Part shown: positions 18,262 to 28,811 of the stretch, piece by piece
Numbering within the stretch: the stretch's first letter is position 1
How the letters are laid out: each line of letters begins with the position of its first letter
Assembly (NCBI GenBank): GCA_963832945.1
Contig: CAWHVV010000019.1
Coordinates: forward strand, 3,184-67,183
DNA: 64,000 nucleotides
Origin: JAFEDN01 sp963832945
GTDB taxonomy: Bacteria > Pseudomonadota > Gammaproteobacteria > Coxiellales > Coxiellaceae
Direction: 5' to 3'
The notes under the pieces: model-generated
Told to the model about the DNA's origin: nothing
The model's database searches: none
The model's input: the letters and a program-made list of their open reading frames with translations, nothing else
Made by a program: the position numbers and the translations under genes

Positions 18262-19499
18262 AAAATTGTTTCGTAATTTCCTTTTAAATTAAGATTTTTT
18301 TGTAAAGTTTGGTTAAAATGGTATGTATAACCGACAACCATAATTAAAACCAGGAAACTAGCGGCTGACACCGCCATAGCTCCGCCTTCACCTGAAAATA
18401 GTGGAATAAGTATCATACTGAAAATTACCATTAATAAAAAACCAATAAACCAAAATGACACCAATATCTTTGGAAAATTATGCGCGGCAAGAAATTGCGA
18501 AGCGATGGAAATAATTCCTAAAAAAAACGAACCAGGCAACATCCACAGTAAAATTGCTGTGGCGGGTGAAAATTGTGAACCAAATACAATGGGTATTACC
18601 CATCGTGCTAATAAAGCCACGGCTAAATATACAAAAACCAAAATAATTGTTGATCGGGATAAAGATTTTTGAATTTTTTCCCAGCTATTCTCCTGTTTTT
18701 TTATTAAATCGGGTAATAATAATAAGGAATAGGTTTTTGGAAAAATGACTAGTGCATCACAAATTTGCGAGGCTATAGAATAGTAACCTAATACAGTCAC
18801 TGAACTAAATTTGGATAATATAAATATATTCCCCTTCAAAACAAGCGCCGCAAACAAAGATACAATATAAACCTTCATACTGTAGCTGAAACCTTGTTTA
18901 AAATAGTTGTAATCAAATTTAAAAGGGATTGAGGTACAGCGAGATATTACATATATCAGCAGAAAAGATATCATCACCCAGAGAAGGGAGGTCGCTATTA
19001 AAAAAGCTTTAATTCCAAATCCAAGTAATCCACAAGTTAAAAGAACCAGCCCTAATATAATATTGCTACCGATTTGAAAAATATTAAAGAATTTAACCTT
19101 ATTAATAGCAATTAATAAATTAACACCCAGTAAATAAAATAAAGTTGCAGGCCCTAAAATAGCGATAAATTCAATACCCACAACACGTCGATGCAGGATA
19201 TTGAATGTAATAAAAATTGCCAGTGCGGATAATGTACCTATTATGATTGAAATCCATATTACATTACTTGTCAAAGCGCCTAAGGCTCGTTCAGATTTTG
19301 AAATTAAATAGATATTACTGGTCTGCATACCCAGGCAGCCTAGTTGTACTACTAGCGTAGTTAAAGTGGTTATAAAAAAATATTCGCCGCGCCCAGCCGG
19401 GCCTAAATAATATGCAGTAAAAATACTTGTCAGGAACCCAGACATTAGGATAACTAACTGGGTCGCCAACGTGTAAATGAGATTTTTATTAATTACCAT
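18258..19499 (-). CDS. wzx: Polysaccharide flippase (Wzx, MATE/MVF-like)
   Basis: About 413 residues with 12-14 hydrophobic segments, beginning VINKNLIYTLATQLVILMSGFLTSIFTAYYLGPAGRGEYFF. YYLGPAGRGEYF is the classic N-terminal signature of polysaccharide biosynthesis exporters. It would flip the undecaprenyl-linked repeat unit to the periplasm for Wzy. ATG 19499 overlaps the end of the upstream glycosyltransferase by 11 bases; ATG 19514 is also possible and adds MWPAK. It is translationally coupled on both sides. Confidence 0.85.
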   Translation of the reverse strand: MVINKNLIYTLATQLVILMSGFLTSIFTAYYLGPAGRGEYFFITTLTTLVVQLGCLGMQTSNIYLISKSERALGALTSNVIWISIIIGTLSALAIFITFNILHRRVVGIEFIAILGPATLFYLLGVNLLIAINKVKFFNIFQIGSNIILGLVLLTCGLLGFGIKAFLIATSLLWVMISFLLIYVISRCTSIPFKFDYNYFKQGFSYSMKVYIVSLFAALVLKGNIFILSKFSSVTVLGYYSIASQICDALVIFPKTYSLLLLPDLIKKQENSWEKIQKSLSRSTIILVFVYLAVALLARWVIPIVFGSQFSPATAILLWMLPGSFFLGIISIASQFLAAHNFPKILVSFWFIGFLLMVIFSMILIPLFSGEGGAMAVSAASFLVLIMVVGYTYHFNQTLQKNLNLKGNYETIL

Positions 19500-20724
19500 C
19501 TTTGCAGGCCACATTTTCTATAATATCCAAAATCGCTAAAGATTGACGTTCTCGACTGTAAATCGGAGCTGCTCGCAGACTATTATTAGACAGTTCGCGA
19601 AGTTTCTCTGGATTTTGGCTTAACTGAACAACAGCGTTAGCTAGAGCTTCCGGGTTCTCTGCCGGCAAACTCCAGCCGATATTTTCAGATTCAATGAATT
19701 GAGTGGCTTCACCTCGGGGTGCTGAAATGAGGATGGGCAGTCCCATCCCCATCGCTTCAAAAATTTTTGAGGGGATAACCTCGGCAAAAATTGGTGAATT
19801 TTTTAGATGAACTAAAGCCACGTTGCATAAACCCCAGAACTCAGGAATGTTTTCTTTGGGCTGTGAATCTAAAATTAATAAATTATTTAATGACATAGCC
19901 GCTGCCAATTCAATCAATTTTTCACGTTCAGCGCCGGTACCTACTAGTAGAAAGCGGATACCAGGATGATTTTTTAATAGTTCGGCTGTATATAAAATGT
20001 TTTCCAGACCGTGCGCCATACCGAAAGTACCGATATAACCGGCAATAAAGTGGGTAGAATGAAATTGATATTGAGCAGCGAGAAGCGCATTACGAGGTCT
20101 TGGTGAATACTTTCTTAGATCTACGCCATTAAGAACAACCTCTATTTTTTTAGCGGGAATTTTTCTGGCTATTAAATTTACTTTAAATGCCGCCGTTAAG
20201 GTAACGATTTTTTGGGCATGTTGATATAAAAAGATTTCTAATTTTTCCAGTAATTTAATTACAAATCCATCTCGCATGGCGCCTACTGCGATAATAGATG
20301 CGGGCCACAAATCGCTGACTTCGAGTATAAATGGCTTTCGCCTTACCACGCTTAATCCCCAACCTGCGAGAGCAACAAAAGGAGTGGGACAGGTAGCAAT
20401 GATAACGTGGAATTTTCTTTGCAGCATACCTGCCAGAAAAGCCGGAATTAAATAAGAAGTATAATCAATGGTTCGCAGAAAAAACCCTTTGTTTCTGGCA
20501 ATGAATGTTTTGACCCTAATCACGCGAATTTCGTCTATTATTTCCAGATGATAAAATTTATTTTTATAACCTACAAACAGCTTTCCTTCTGGAAAATTAG
20601 GCGCGCTGGTAATGACTGTGACTTTATGGCCCATTTTAATCCAGTAATAGGCTTGCTCATAGACTCTTGAGGCAGCTGCATTCCTCTCAGGAGGAAAATT
20701 ATCGCTAAAAAATAAAATATTCAT
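19489..20724 (-). CDS. Glycosyltransferase family 4 (WbuB-like)
   Basis: 411 residues. N-terminal MNILFFSDNFPPERNAAASRVYEQAYYWIKMGHKVTVIT and LEVSDLWPASIIAVGAM, then VVLNGVDLRKYSP, AGYIGTFGMAHGLENILY and SKIFEAMGMGLPILISAPRGEA are the features of the WbuB/FnlD-type GT4 group, which adds FucNAc- or related amino sugars to lipid-linked GlcNAc. Donor is not certain. The ATG overlaps the heparinase stop (ATGA), so it is in the - operon. Confidence 0.87.
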   Translation of the reverse strand: MNILFFSDNFPPERNAAASRVYEQAYYWIKMGHKVTVITSAPNFPEGKLFVGYKNKFYHLEIIDEIRVIRVKTFIARNKGFFLRTIDYTSYLIPAFLAGMLQRKFHVIIATCPTPFVALAGWGLSVVRRKPFILEVSDLWPASIIAVGAMRDGFVIKLLEKLEIFLYQHAQKIVTLTAAFKVNLIARKIPAKKIEVVLNGVDLRKYSPRPRNALLAAQYQFHSTHFIAGYIGTFGMAHGLENILYTAELLKNHPGIRFLLVGTGAEREKLIELAAAMSLNNLLILDSQPKENIPEFWGLCNVALVHLKNSPIFAEVIPSKIFEAMGMGLPILISAPRGEATQFIESENIGWSLPAENPEALANAVVQLSQNPEKLRELSNNSLRAAPIYSRERQSLAILDIIENVACKDGN

Positions 20725-22358
20725 AAAATTATTTCCTTTGCCAATGCGGAACAGGCGATTTTTGAGGTTAATCGCAACGGCAAATTAAAACTCCCAACTC
20801 CGATAATTTTTTTACTTGGAATTGATAAACCAAATTCAGGGTGATAAGTGCTGGAAGCTATTTCGCCATCCAATTTATCATCCAATTCTAACCGGGCGAG
20901 GAATTTGTTACCGTGGAAAATTGCAAAACAATGATTACCCATCTGTTTTATAGCTAAATTCGGATATACATGAAAAGGTAAACTAAAATAATGTTGTCCA
21001 GTTCCCACTACATCGTCGATAATTAATAGACTGCTTTCGTCGATCTGCCAGGTTCTTTTATGAATTATTTGTCTACCTAAGCGACAATACCCATCATGTA
21101 CAGCCGAAATTTCACATCTGTCAGTGATTGAATATATGATATTGCGAACTTTTGCCCGCCTGGCCACGCGGAAACTATCCCAGACTTCGGAAGAATTTTG
21201 ATTGTCGATTACTAAAGTGTTATGAGCAGACGTTCCCCGCTGTCTTAATCTTTCGACATTTTTTTCATAAGTTGAAGTTCCGGAATTGACAATAACTCTC
21301 TGCTGCTCCAATGAGCATTCAAATGTAAATGTATCCGCATGCGCGTGACCAGGCAAATAGTCAGGTCCTAGAGGTGCAACGTCGATTAAAATGTGTATTC
21401 TGCCTTTAATTAAACGAACATATCCGGTTTCAGACAAAAAAATCGAATCTTTGGGTTTATCAAAATTCAAACCTAGCCGCTTTGCATAGTCAAATAACTG
21501 CGTTGGATGAAGAGCGGCGTTAAGCGCGGCATCATTAAATAATGCGATTTCGCCGTCCGGATGACGCATTACACTTAACCACTTCAACATGTTGCCAACG
21601 TACTCTGGCCATTTTGACGGAATTTTATGGTTATACGCCTGAAGTATATTAATGCAGTCCAATATATCTTCTAATACCAAACAATGATATTGCGTACTGC
21701 GCTCGATATGACCGCCGTCAACAAGTATTTGCTGAGGCAATTGTTTATTTAAAATCGATAATCCTTGTTGATACCATATTTTTCCGATATGTTTAAAGAA
21801 TAAACCGCCGAATAATAAAGCCTTAGCATTTGCCAGGAGATGGTTGCCCTGTAAATAGAATTCTATACGTTTGCTGAGGTAGTCAACTTGACTCATTAAA
21901 CTGTCTAACATTTTTGGAGGCGGATCGTTGCCCTGCAAGAGCCATTTGATCCAATTAGTAATCCGTAATGATAATGGATAAGGTTCCCATCCCTCATGTT
22001 GTCCGGTAGTATTCTCCTTAATCCAACTGTCAATAAGCTCAATATGCCATTGACGTCGCTGAGGGGATTTTTCGGCATTCAGGTCATCAAAATAATGTAA
22101 GTGATATAAAAATAATTTTTCCATATCAGAGCTATACCAATCAGTGGGTTTTTTCAAAGAGTATTCCGTATTGAGAAAACGAAAACGTTTTTCGCCAATG
22201 AGGCTTTGCTGTTTAACGCCAGGAGAAATCCATCGTAATGGTAACCCAGGAAAAGCGATATTGAGATAAGTGAAAATGGCGGGTTTTCTTAACTTAAACC
22301 ACACACGCCCGAAGATCTGCACTGGCTTTAAGTAACGAATCGTGTTGTAATAAAGCAT
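20721..22358 (-). CDS. Heparinase II/III-family lyase (second copy)
   Basis: About 545 residues, shorter at the N-terminus than the 669-residue paralogue at 6617-8626. YSLKKPTDWYSSDMEKLFLYHLHYFDDL, WEPYPLSLRITNWIKWLL and LQGNHLLANAKALLFGGLFF form the toroid domain; GHIERSTQYHCLVLEDILD and LGPDYLPGHAHADTFTFE carry the usual Tyr/His residues. The start is ATG 22358, overlapping the upstream stop as TAATG; an ATG at 22373 is less likely. Probably acts on the uronate-containing polymer. It has no clear signal peptide, as is common in this group. Confidence 0.85.
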   Translation of the reverse strand: MLYYNTIRYLKPVQIFGRVWFKLRKPAIFTYLNIAFPGLPLRWISPGVKQQSLIGEKRFRFLNTEYSLKKPTDWYSSDMEKLFLYHLHYFDDLNAEKSPQRRQWHIELIDSWIKENTTGQHEGWEPYPLSLRITNWIKWLLQGNDPPPKMLDSLMSQVDYLSKRIEFYLQGNHLLANAKALLFGGLFFKHIGKIWYQQGLSILNKQLPQQILVDGGHIERSTQYHCLVLEDILDCINILQAYNHKIPSKWPEYVGNMLKWLSVMRHPDGEIALFNDAALNAALHPTQLFDYAKRLGLNFDKPKDSIFLSETGYVRLIKGRIHILIDVAPLGPDYLPGHAHADTFTFECSLEQQRVIVNSGTSTYEKNVERLRQRGTSAHNTLVIDNQNSSEVWDSFRVARRAKVRNIIYSITDRCEISAVHDGYCRLGRQIIHKRTWQIDESSLLIIDDVVGTGQHYFSLPFHVYPNLAIKQMGNHCFAIFHGNKFLARLELDDKLDGEIASSTYHPEFGLSIPSKKIIGVGSFNLPLRLTSKIACSALAKEIIL

Positions 22359-24490
22359 TAGACGTTTATACAATTTGATTGCTCCAGAGTTTGAGCCAAA
22401 TGTATAGTAGTGGTTGCAACTTCATATAATTCTGAAAATGCAATGCATGGCGATTTACCATTGTTAATGCAATGCACAAAATATTTTGCGCACGCTTCAT
22501 GACCTTTATCTTGTCGCCAAAGTTTTTTTCGGCGAAATTCTCGCCAGCCATAGCCAGTTAAGCAGCGAAAATTTTCAAGTTGCAATATTTTGCCTTCGCA
22601 AAAAATTTCCAATCGTTCTTTAACCACTTTTCTATGACCATTAGCGAAATAATGTATGGTGCCGATTGATTGATCGGCAAATTTTAATTGGATAGTCGCC
22701 GTGTCGTGTCCGAGGGCTGAAATCGAAGATACCACGATAGTTTTTCCGGCTAAATAACGCAGCAAATCAATAAAATGACAACACTCGCCAATAATCCTGC
22801 CGCCGCCGACAATCTTATCTTGCGTCCAATGATTTGAAGGTATTTTGCCAGCATTAACAGTCATGATAAAACATTTTGGAGCCGTAGTTTGATTTAAAAG
22901 ACTTATAATTTTTTCAATCAATGATGAATAGCGCCGGTTAAAACCGACCATTAATAACGATGCCGGATGTTCGACCACCGCTTGATTGATTTGCTGTAGT
23001 TCATCTATCGTCAAACACAGTGGTTTTTCCACATAAACATGCTTTCCTGCCATCAGTGCCTGGCAGACTAACTGCGCATGGTTTTGATGTCGGGTAGCGA
23101 TGACCACTGTATTAATATTTTGATCAGCAATCAGTTCATTGGTATTGGTTGTCGCCATCGGAATATGATTTTTGCGAGCAGTAAGGGCGCAATTAATCCC
23201 AGTGACGGTGGCGACCGACATTAACTGCGCGCTAGTTTTGCGGAACGCAGGGATTAACACACTGCCGGCAAAATTACCTGCGCCAATGAAACCTATTTTT
23301 ACCGCGGAATATGTTTGAATATTTTCACTGTAACGAACAGATCTGGGCAGCGCAGAATCGGCAAAATCCGTGTCCGAATTTTTTTGTGGATATTCAAGTA
23401 TTACTCCTAATGAAGATTTTTTATCCGCCAATAACGCATAAGCAGCGCTCGCTGCAGAAAATTCAAAACGATGTGAAATCAGCGGTGCTACATCAATATG
23501 CTGTTCCGCCAGCATATCAAGTACGGCTTCAATGTTTCTGCGTTCAGTCCAACGAACGAAAGGATACGGATAATCATGACCAGACTCTTCATAGTGATTG
23601 TCGTAGCGTCCAGGCCCATAAGAGCATGACACCTGAAATAATAATTCTTTCTCATAAAAATCAGCGCGCGAGAGTTCTAATCCGCTAATCCCTAAAAGAA
23701 TCACTTTTCCGCGTTTGCGCGACATCTGGGCGGCTTGACGCAGCGGATCCTGGCTTTGAGTGGCTGTGGCGATAAAAACGACATCTACCCCGTACCCCCG
23801 GGAAAATGCCAATGCTGTATCGACGGGATGTGGATCTCTGGATAAATTAATGGCTACGACGCCAAATCGTTCAGCGAGGGCCAGTCTTTGTGTATTATAA
23901 TCAAAACCAATCACACGGCAACCTTGGGCGCGCAGAAGTTGGGCTGTCAATAAACCAATTAACCCTAAGCCAATGACCGCGCAATTTTCTCCTAACTGTG
24001 GACCGGCTAAACGAATTCCTTGCAGGCCGATGGCGCCGAGAATGGCAAACGGCGCTAATTCTTGCTTGATTCCTGCAGGAATTTTTACACAAAGATTTTT
24101 TGACACCAATACTTTTTCGGCGTGAAAACCATTAGATACCACCCAGTCTCCCGGAGATATGCCGGTGACCTCTTTGCCGACTGCGATGACTTTGCCGGAG
24201 TTGCAGTAACCCATCGGAATGGCAGTATCTAATTTATTTTTTACTGCCTCCATCGTCGCTTGCAGTCCGTCTGTTTTAATTTTATCTATAACCATCTTTA
24301 CTTTATCAGGTTGCTGACGGGCTTTGTTGAGTAAATTCGATTGACTGAACTCGAGCAACATGCGCTCCGTTCCCGACGAGAGGAGACTATAATGGGTATT
24401 AATGAGCACATATCCTGGTTTTATTTGCGGACAAGGTACTTCAAGGATCTCAGTAATACCCGTTTGCAGATTTTGCAAAACCTGTTTCAT
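22358..24490 (-). CDS. Bi-domain oxidoreductase, second copy
   Basis: 710 residues with the same fusion as 9929-12082: a zinc-type dehydrogenase part (YSLLSSGTERMLLEFSQSNL, IPMGYCNSGKVIAVG, VIGLGLIGLLTAQLL, VSCSYGPGRYDNHYEESGHD) followed by Gfo/Idh/MocA (IGFIGAGNFAGSVLIPAFRK, VEKPLCLTIDEL, GFNRRYSSLIEK, GGGRIIGECCHFIDLLRYL). The two paralogues share the same blocks in the same order but are clearly diverged, so they are unlikely to be a recent duplication and may act on different intermediates. It overlaps wecB (ATGA) and the heparinase (TAATG). Confidence 0.87.
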   Translation of the reverse strand: MKQVLQNLQTGITEILEVPCPQIKPGYVLINTHYSLLSSGTERMLLEFSQSNLLNKARQQPDKVKMVIDKIKTDGLQATMEAVKNKLDTAIPMGYCNSGKVIAVGKEVTGISPGDWVVSNGFHAEKVLVSKNLCVKIPAGIKQELAPFAILGAIGLQGIRLAGPQLGENCAVIGLGLIGLLTAQLLRAQGCRVIGFDYNTQRLALAERFGVVAINLSRDPHPVDTALAFSRGYGVDVVFIATATQSQDPLRQAAQMSRKRGKVILLGISGLELSRADFYEKELLFQVSCSYGPGRYDNHYEESGHDYPYPFVRWTERRNIEAVLDMLAEQHIDVAPLISHRFEFSAASAAYALLADKKSSLGVILEYPQKNSDTDFADSALPRSVRYSENIQTYSAVKIGFIGAGNFAGSVLIPAFRKTSAQLMSVATVTGINCALTARKNHIPMATTNTNELIADQNINTVVIATRHQNHAQLVCQALMAGKHVYVEKPLCLTIDELQQINQAVVEHPASLLMVGFNRRYSSLIEKIISLLNQTTAPKCFIMTVNAGKIPSNHWTQDKIVGGGRIIGECCHFIDLLRYLAGKTIVVSSISALGHDTATIQLKFADQSIGTIHYFANGHRKVVKERLEIFCEGKILQLENFRCLTGYGWREFRRKKLWRQDKGHEACAKYFVHCINNGKSPCIAFSELYEVATTTIHLAQTLEQSNCINV

Positions 24491-25641
24491 GCTGCCACCA
24501 GAGAAGATTCAAGAGAAGAATTAGTTATTTCCAATAATTTAGTGACAATGCGTAGCGATGCGTTACCATCACCATAAGGGTTATGCGCTAAACTCATTTG
24601 TAAATACCTTTCTGAATTTTCAAGCAGATTGGTCGTTTCGGCCACAATCATATTTTTATCGGTACCTACAAGGATCGCAGTGCCCGCAGTGACCCCTTCG
24701 GGCCTTTCCGTCACATTACGCATAATTAAGACCGGCTTTCCTAACGAAGGGGCCTCTTCCTGGACGCCGCCGGAATCGGTTAGGATTAAATAAGAGCGTT
24801 CCATTAAATATACGAAAGGTAAATAATCCAGAGGTGGAATTAAGAAAATATTTTTATAAGAAGCCAAAAGTTTCTGTACAGGTTTTTGCACATTAGGATT
24901 TAAATGCACCGGGTAAACGATTTGTACATCCGGATGCAGCGAAAGCGTTGCTAATGCTTCACAAACATGACGAAAACCTTCACCAAAATTTTCCCGTCGA
25001 TGCCCGGTAACTAATATAATTTTTTTATTAGAGTCGAGGAAACTAAATTCACGATGCATTCGCATCATTAAATTAAGATCCTGAGTTAACTTTTTGTGAG
25101 TTTGTAATAAAGCATCTATTACGGTATTTCCGGTGATGGTAATTTTTATTTCAGCAATTCCGGCGCGATATAAATTTTCTGCAGCCAATTGTGTCGGTGC
25201 AAAATGATGCTCGGAAACCATTGAGGTGATTCGGCGATTCAGTTCTTCGGGCCATGGAGAATATATATTATTACTTCGTAAGCCGGCTTCGACGTGACTG
25301 ACGGGTATTTTTTCATAAAAAGCAGCAAGGCTAGCGGCAAAGGTTGTGGTGGTGTCGCCATGAACCAGGATCATGTCAGGTTGAAATTCTTTAAGAACAA
25401 TGCGCAACTTTTTTAAAATATCCGCAGTGATGTCGGTTAAATTTTGGTTGCGGCGCATAATATTCAAATCATAATCGGGTTTAATAGCAAATAATTCCAG
25501 AATTTGGTCAAGCATACTTCGATGCTGCCCGGTCACACAGACTTTTGCGCAATTATTGCCAAAATGCTGATGCAATATTTTGATGACAGGCGCCATTTTA
25601 ATAGCTTCCGGTCTGGTCCCAAAAATAGAAAGTATCTTCAT
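24487..25641 (-). CDS. wecB: UDP-N-acetylglucosamine 2-epimerase (non-hydrolysing)
   Basis: 384 residues, normal length. MKILSIFGTRPEAIKMAPVI, VHGDTTTTFAASLAAFY, VSHVEAGLRSNNIYSPWPEE, VTGHRRENFGEG, LTDSGGVQEEAPSLGKPVL and RNVTERPEGV are diagnostic. It converts UDP-GlcNAc to UDP-ManNAc, the substrate of WecC. AAGGA precedes the ATG. It follows wzc by 26 bases in the same operon. Confidence 0.95.
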   Translation of the reverse strand: MKILSIFGTRPEAIKMAPVIKILHQHFGNNCAKVCVTGQHRSMLDQILELFAIKPDYDLNIMRRNQNLTDITADILKKLRIVLKEFQPDMILVHGDTTTTFAASLAAFYEKIPVSHVEAGLRSNNIYSPWPEELNRRITSMVSEHHFAPTQLAAENLYRAGIAEIKITITGNTVIDALLQTHKKLTQDLNLMMRMHREFSFLDSNKKIILVTGHRRENFGEGFRHVCEALATLSLHPDVQIVYPVHLNPNVQKPVQKLLASYKNIFLIPPLDYLPFVYLMERSYLILTDSGGVQEEAPSLGKPVLIMRNVTERPEGVTAGTAILVGTDKNMIVAETTNLLENSERYLQMSLAHNPYGDGNASLRIVTKLLEITNSSLESSLVAA

Positions 25642-25667
25642 AACTACCGGTCCTTGTAGTGATGCAT

Positions 25668-27914
25668 TTAAGCATTTTCATAATTATAATAGTAACGATA
25701 TCGATATTTCCCATAACCATAGGTCCTGCTTTCGCCCTGGACATTATTATAAATCACTCCCTGAATTTTAACGTTATTAGCATAGAGTCGCTTAACCCCA
25801 AATTCGATTTCTTCTGCGTGGTGCATGCCTGAACCAATTAATAAGAAATTAATACCGGCATGTTTAGCCACGATCACACCGTCTGTTACTGCTAAAATCG
25901 GCGCAGTATCAATGACTACTGCATCATAGTCTTTGGAAACCTGCTCAATGATGTCATTAAACCGTTCATTCATCAATAATTCGGAAGGTTTTCCCACGAA
26001 AGCTCCTGAGCTTAAAATATGTAAATTAGGACTTTCTAAAGTCTGGATCGCGTTTTGCAAGGACATTGTGCCGGTAAGCACTTCACTGAGTCCCGGCGAT
26101 TTATTGAGATTAAAATAACGAAATAAATGCCCCCGGCGAATATCGGCGTCAATTAATAAGATACGTTTGCCAGCGTCTGCTAAAATATAAGCAAAATTAC
26201 TGGCGACAAAAGACTTCCCAATTTCGGGACTGATTCCGGTTATGGCAATGATATTATTAGTGCTGGATTGCAGACTAAATTGTAAGTGTGTGCGTAGACT
26301 CCGGAGAGCTTCAATAGATAAATCGTGAGGTGCATTAAAGGCCAGAATATTGGATTGCCCAATCAAGCCTTTTTTCAGCAAACGATCAATATTGTTTTGT
26401 TTCTTGCTGTAAGGAATAATAGCTGCGGTGATAATTCCTAAATTTTGCTCTATCCACAGCGGGTCCTGCACTTTCTGATGTAAAGCTCGCCTAAGCAACG
26501 CAGTAAAAAATCCACATCCCAGCGCTACAAAAAATGAAGCTACTAATTTGAGAAGTGTTCTATTAGATAATGGTTCATCCGGGTTTTTTGCGAAAGATAA
26601 TATACGGATATCGCTGACTGTTCCGGCCGCAATGACTTGTAATTCTTGCATTTTCTTTGCTAAAAGTAGATAAAGCTCGCTCTTTACCCTTACATCGCGA
26701 GCCAGACGTAAGGCAATTTGATCTTGTGCAGGTAGTTTTTTCATAGTCCCCTGTAGAGATAACAACTCTTCTTGTAATTTATTTTGACGGGAGTCTATTT
26801 CCAGGATAAACGGATGCTGTTGGGTATAATATTGCAACAATTCAATTCTTTTGAGTCTGGTTTCACTTATTTTTTTTTCGATATCCGCCATCTGCTCCAG
26901 AAGTATATGCGTTTCTGCAGGTAAATTTAATTTACCATTTTTAGCCCGATAATCATTTAAAGAGACTTCTGCTTGATTTAAAGAATTTTTAATTTGAGGT
27001 AATTGCTGGTTTAAGAAAGCTAAAGTCTTTGCGGCTTCAATAGATTTATTTTTTGTATCCTCCTGGAAAGCGACATTTGTAATCATGTTTATGATAGATA
27101 CCAATTTTTTTGGGTCTGTTCCAATTAAAGATATCTGCAAGATTCCAGTTTTATTATTAATTTGTGATGAACCAACATCGTTTATTGTTAATTCTTTCTG
27201 TAGTTTTTCTACAATTTCATTGGTTGGAATTTTTTGAAGATGAAATTTGGCGCCGGGATTACTCATGAGTGAAGATATCAAAATACTTACAGGTATATTA
27301 CTGCCCGGTTTACTGGAAGCTAACGCGCCCACGTGACCTGTAAGCAAGAGATGATTGTCAGAATCATATAATTCATAAGTATTGGCTTCCTTAGCAATAA
27401 TCGTAAAATTTAATTTTAAAAAGTCATGAGGAATATTAAATTGGTTGACTTGAATTTTTTCGCCCCCCCACGCAAAACGCGATAGCCCCCGCCAAGGTTT
27501 AGCCAGGGCCGATGTTGGGTGTTTTTGAATAAAAAATTTTATTAAAGGAAAATATTGCGGTTCCGCAATAATATTCAGGTTCAGGCGATTTACAACAGGT
27601 TCTAGAACAAAACGTGAGCTCATCAAGGCTTTTTGCACGTCGCTGCGAGAAGCTTTCATGTCGAACAATGATGTCCCACTATCAAGCTGTCCCAGGTTAG
27701 TTGATTTATTTTCAATTTGAATTAACGCATTACTTTCATAGCGACTGGGTTTAAGTAACAAATAACCGGCTATGAAACAAAAAATAACGCCCGTGATAAT
27801 CGTGATCAACCACTTATCTTCATATACTGCTAATAACAAACTACGCAAATCAATTTCACGTTGCTCTGTCTGCGAGTTCGGTCTCTCAAACGGTGGAGTT
27901 TTGTCTGTATTCAT
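25668..27914 (-). CDS. wzc: Polysaccharide co-polymerase and BY-type tyrosine kinase (Wzc)
   Basis: 748 residues. Two membrane segments flank a periplasmic domain with long coiled coil (TM1 WLITIITGVIFCFIAGYLLL; TM2 LLKLVASFFVALGCGFFTAL). The C-terminal cytoplasmic kinase has Walker A GISPEIGKSFVA near residue 560, Walker A' ILLIDADIRRGH and Walker B YDAVVIDTAPIL. The last ~15 residues (YGYGKYRYRYYYNYENA) form the tyrosine cluster for autophosphorylation. Wzc controls chain length and export with Wza and is dephosphorylated by Wzb, all present here in the order wzb, wza, wzc. Confidence 0.93.
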   Translation of the reverse strand: MNTDKTPPFERPNSQTEQREIDLRSLLLAVYEDKWLITIITGVIFCFIAGYLLLKPSRYESNALIQIENKSTNLGQLDSGTSLFDMKASRSDVQKALMSSRFVLEPVVNRLNLNIIAEPQYFPLIKFFIQKHPTSALAKPWRGLSRFAWGGEKIQVNQFNIPHDFLKLNFTIIAKEANTYELYDSDNHLLLTGHVGALASSKPGSNIPVSILISSLMSNPGAKFHLQKIPTNEIVEKLQKELTINDVGSSQINNKTGILQISLIGTDPKKLVSIINMITNVAFQEDTKNKSIEAAKTLAFLNQQLPQIKNSLNQAEVSLNDYRAKNGKLNLPAETHILLEQMADIEKKISETRLKRIELLQYYTQQHPFILEIDSRQNKLQEELLSLQGTMKKLPAQDQIALRLARDVRVKSELYLLLAKKMQELQVIAAGTVSDIRILSFAKNPDEPLSNRTLLKLVASFFVALGCGFFTALLRRALHQKVQDPLWIEQNLGIITAAIIPYSKKQNNIDRLLKKGLIGQSNILAFNAPHDLSIEALRSLRTHLQFSLQSSTNNIIAITGISPEIGKSFVASNFAYILADAGKRILLIDADIRRGHLFRYFNLNKSPGLSEVLTGTMSLQNAIQTLESPNLHILSSGAFVGKPSELLMNERFNDIIEQVSKDYDAVVIDTAPILAVTDGVIVAKHAGINFLLIGSGMHHAEEIEFGVKRLYANNVKIQGVIYNNVQGESRTYGYGKYRYRYYYNYENA

Positions 27915-27932
27915 TTAGGCAATTACCCCTTA

Positions 27933-28811
27933 TTATCTGTTGGTCATCAATGAATTGGTATACCAAATGGTTTCAATTGTCGGCAATATTTGACTGATCA
28001 CGCGATTCCAGCGTACCACGTCAGCAGTAGAGACATAGACAATGTCATGAGAGTGCAGATGAAAATTGGATCCGAGAATAAGTGCGTCGGGAGACTTGGC
28101 ATCCAGCCAGTAGACAACCGGATGATATACGGATCCACGAATCACATAGATATGGCTGGGGTCCGAAGTTTGCGGATCCACACCTCCTGCCAGAGAGATG
28201 GCGTCGGTGATAGACAGCGGTACGTCCGTGATAACTTGCACCCCGGGTTTGATTACTTCACCCATGACATAAATTTTTTGACTACGGAAAGAGGTGACTC
28301 GCACCTGCACCTGCGGATTACGCACATATCGAGTCAACTTTTGCGTCAACCGCCCGCGAATTTGTTCAACAGTGAGACCGGATACAGGGACATTACCCAC
28401 CATTGGGAAAAACAATGCGCCATCGGGACCTACCAAATATCCGTAACCATAAGTTCCGGCAGAGACACTTTGTTGCAGAATAAGATTTTGTTGCAGACCG
28501 TCGGCTTGCGGTGTTTCGGGTAATTGTATGGAAGGCACATTAAATTCAGGGTGATTCCAGACTTGAATATTAATAATATCCTGCGAACCTATGTAATATC
28601 GATAACCGGAGTGAAAGCCATACTGATTACGAATAAGTTCGGCACTAATGGGAATTAAAGTAGCCGCGACTTTCACATTATTAACCGGTGCTTTTACCAT
28701 AGGTGCGGTATTCATATTCATACCGGGGGTAATTCGGTCGCAACCGTTTATTAAAGTCAATAAACTGAGAAATAGAATGGCGTTATTTATTTTTTTATGG
28801 ACGGATCCCAC
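27933..28811 (-). CDS. wza: Outer-membrane polysaccharide export lipoprotein (Wza)
   Basis: About 292 residues. The signal peptide ends in the lipobox LINGC (Cys near residue 24). The poly-export domain (YRYYIGSQDIINIQVWNHPE, VGPDGALFFPMVGNVPVSGL) is followed by SLBB strands (KIYVMGEVIKPGVQVITDVP, LAGGVDPQTSD). Forms the outer-membrane channel for the polymer. The start is uncertain: GTG 28811 and TTG 28823 are both possible and both overlap the end of wzb. Length is shorter than E. coli Wza (379), typical of the compact family. Confidence 0.88.
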   Translation of the reverse strand: MGSVHKKINNAILFLSLLTLINGCDRITPGMNMNTAPMVKAPVNNVKVAATLIPISAELIRNQYGFHSGYRYYIGSQDIINIQVWNHPEFNVPSIQLPETPQADGLQQNLILQQSVSAGTYGYGYLVGPDGALFFPMVGNVPVSGLTVEQIRGRLTQKLTRYVRNPQVQVRVTSFRSQKIYVMGEVIKPGVQVITDVPLSITDAISLAGGVDPQTSDPSHIYVIRGSVYHPVVYWLDAKSPDALILGSNFHLHSHDIVYVSTADVVRWNRVISQILPTIETIWYTNSLMTNR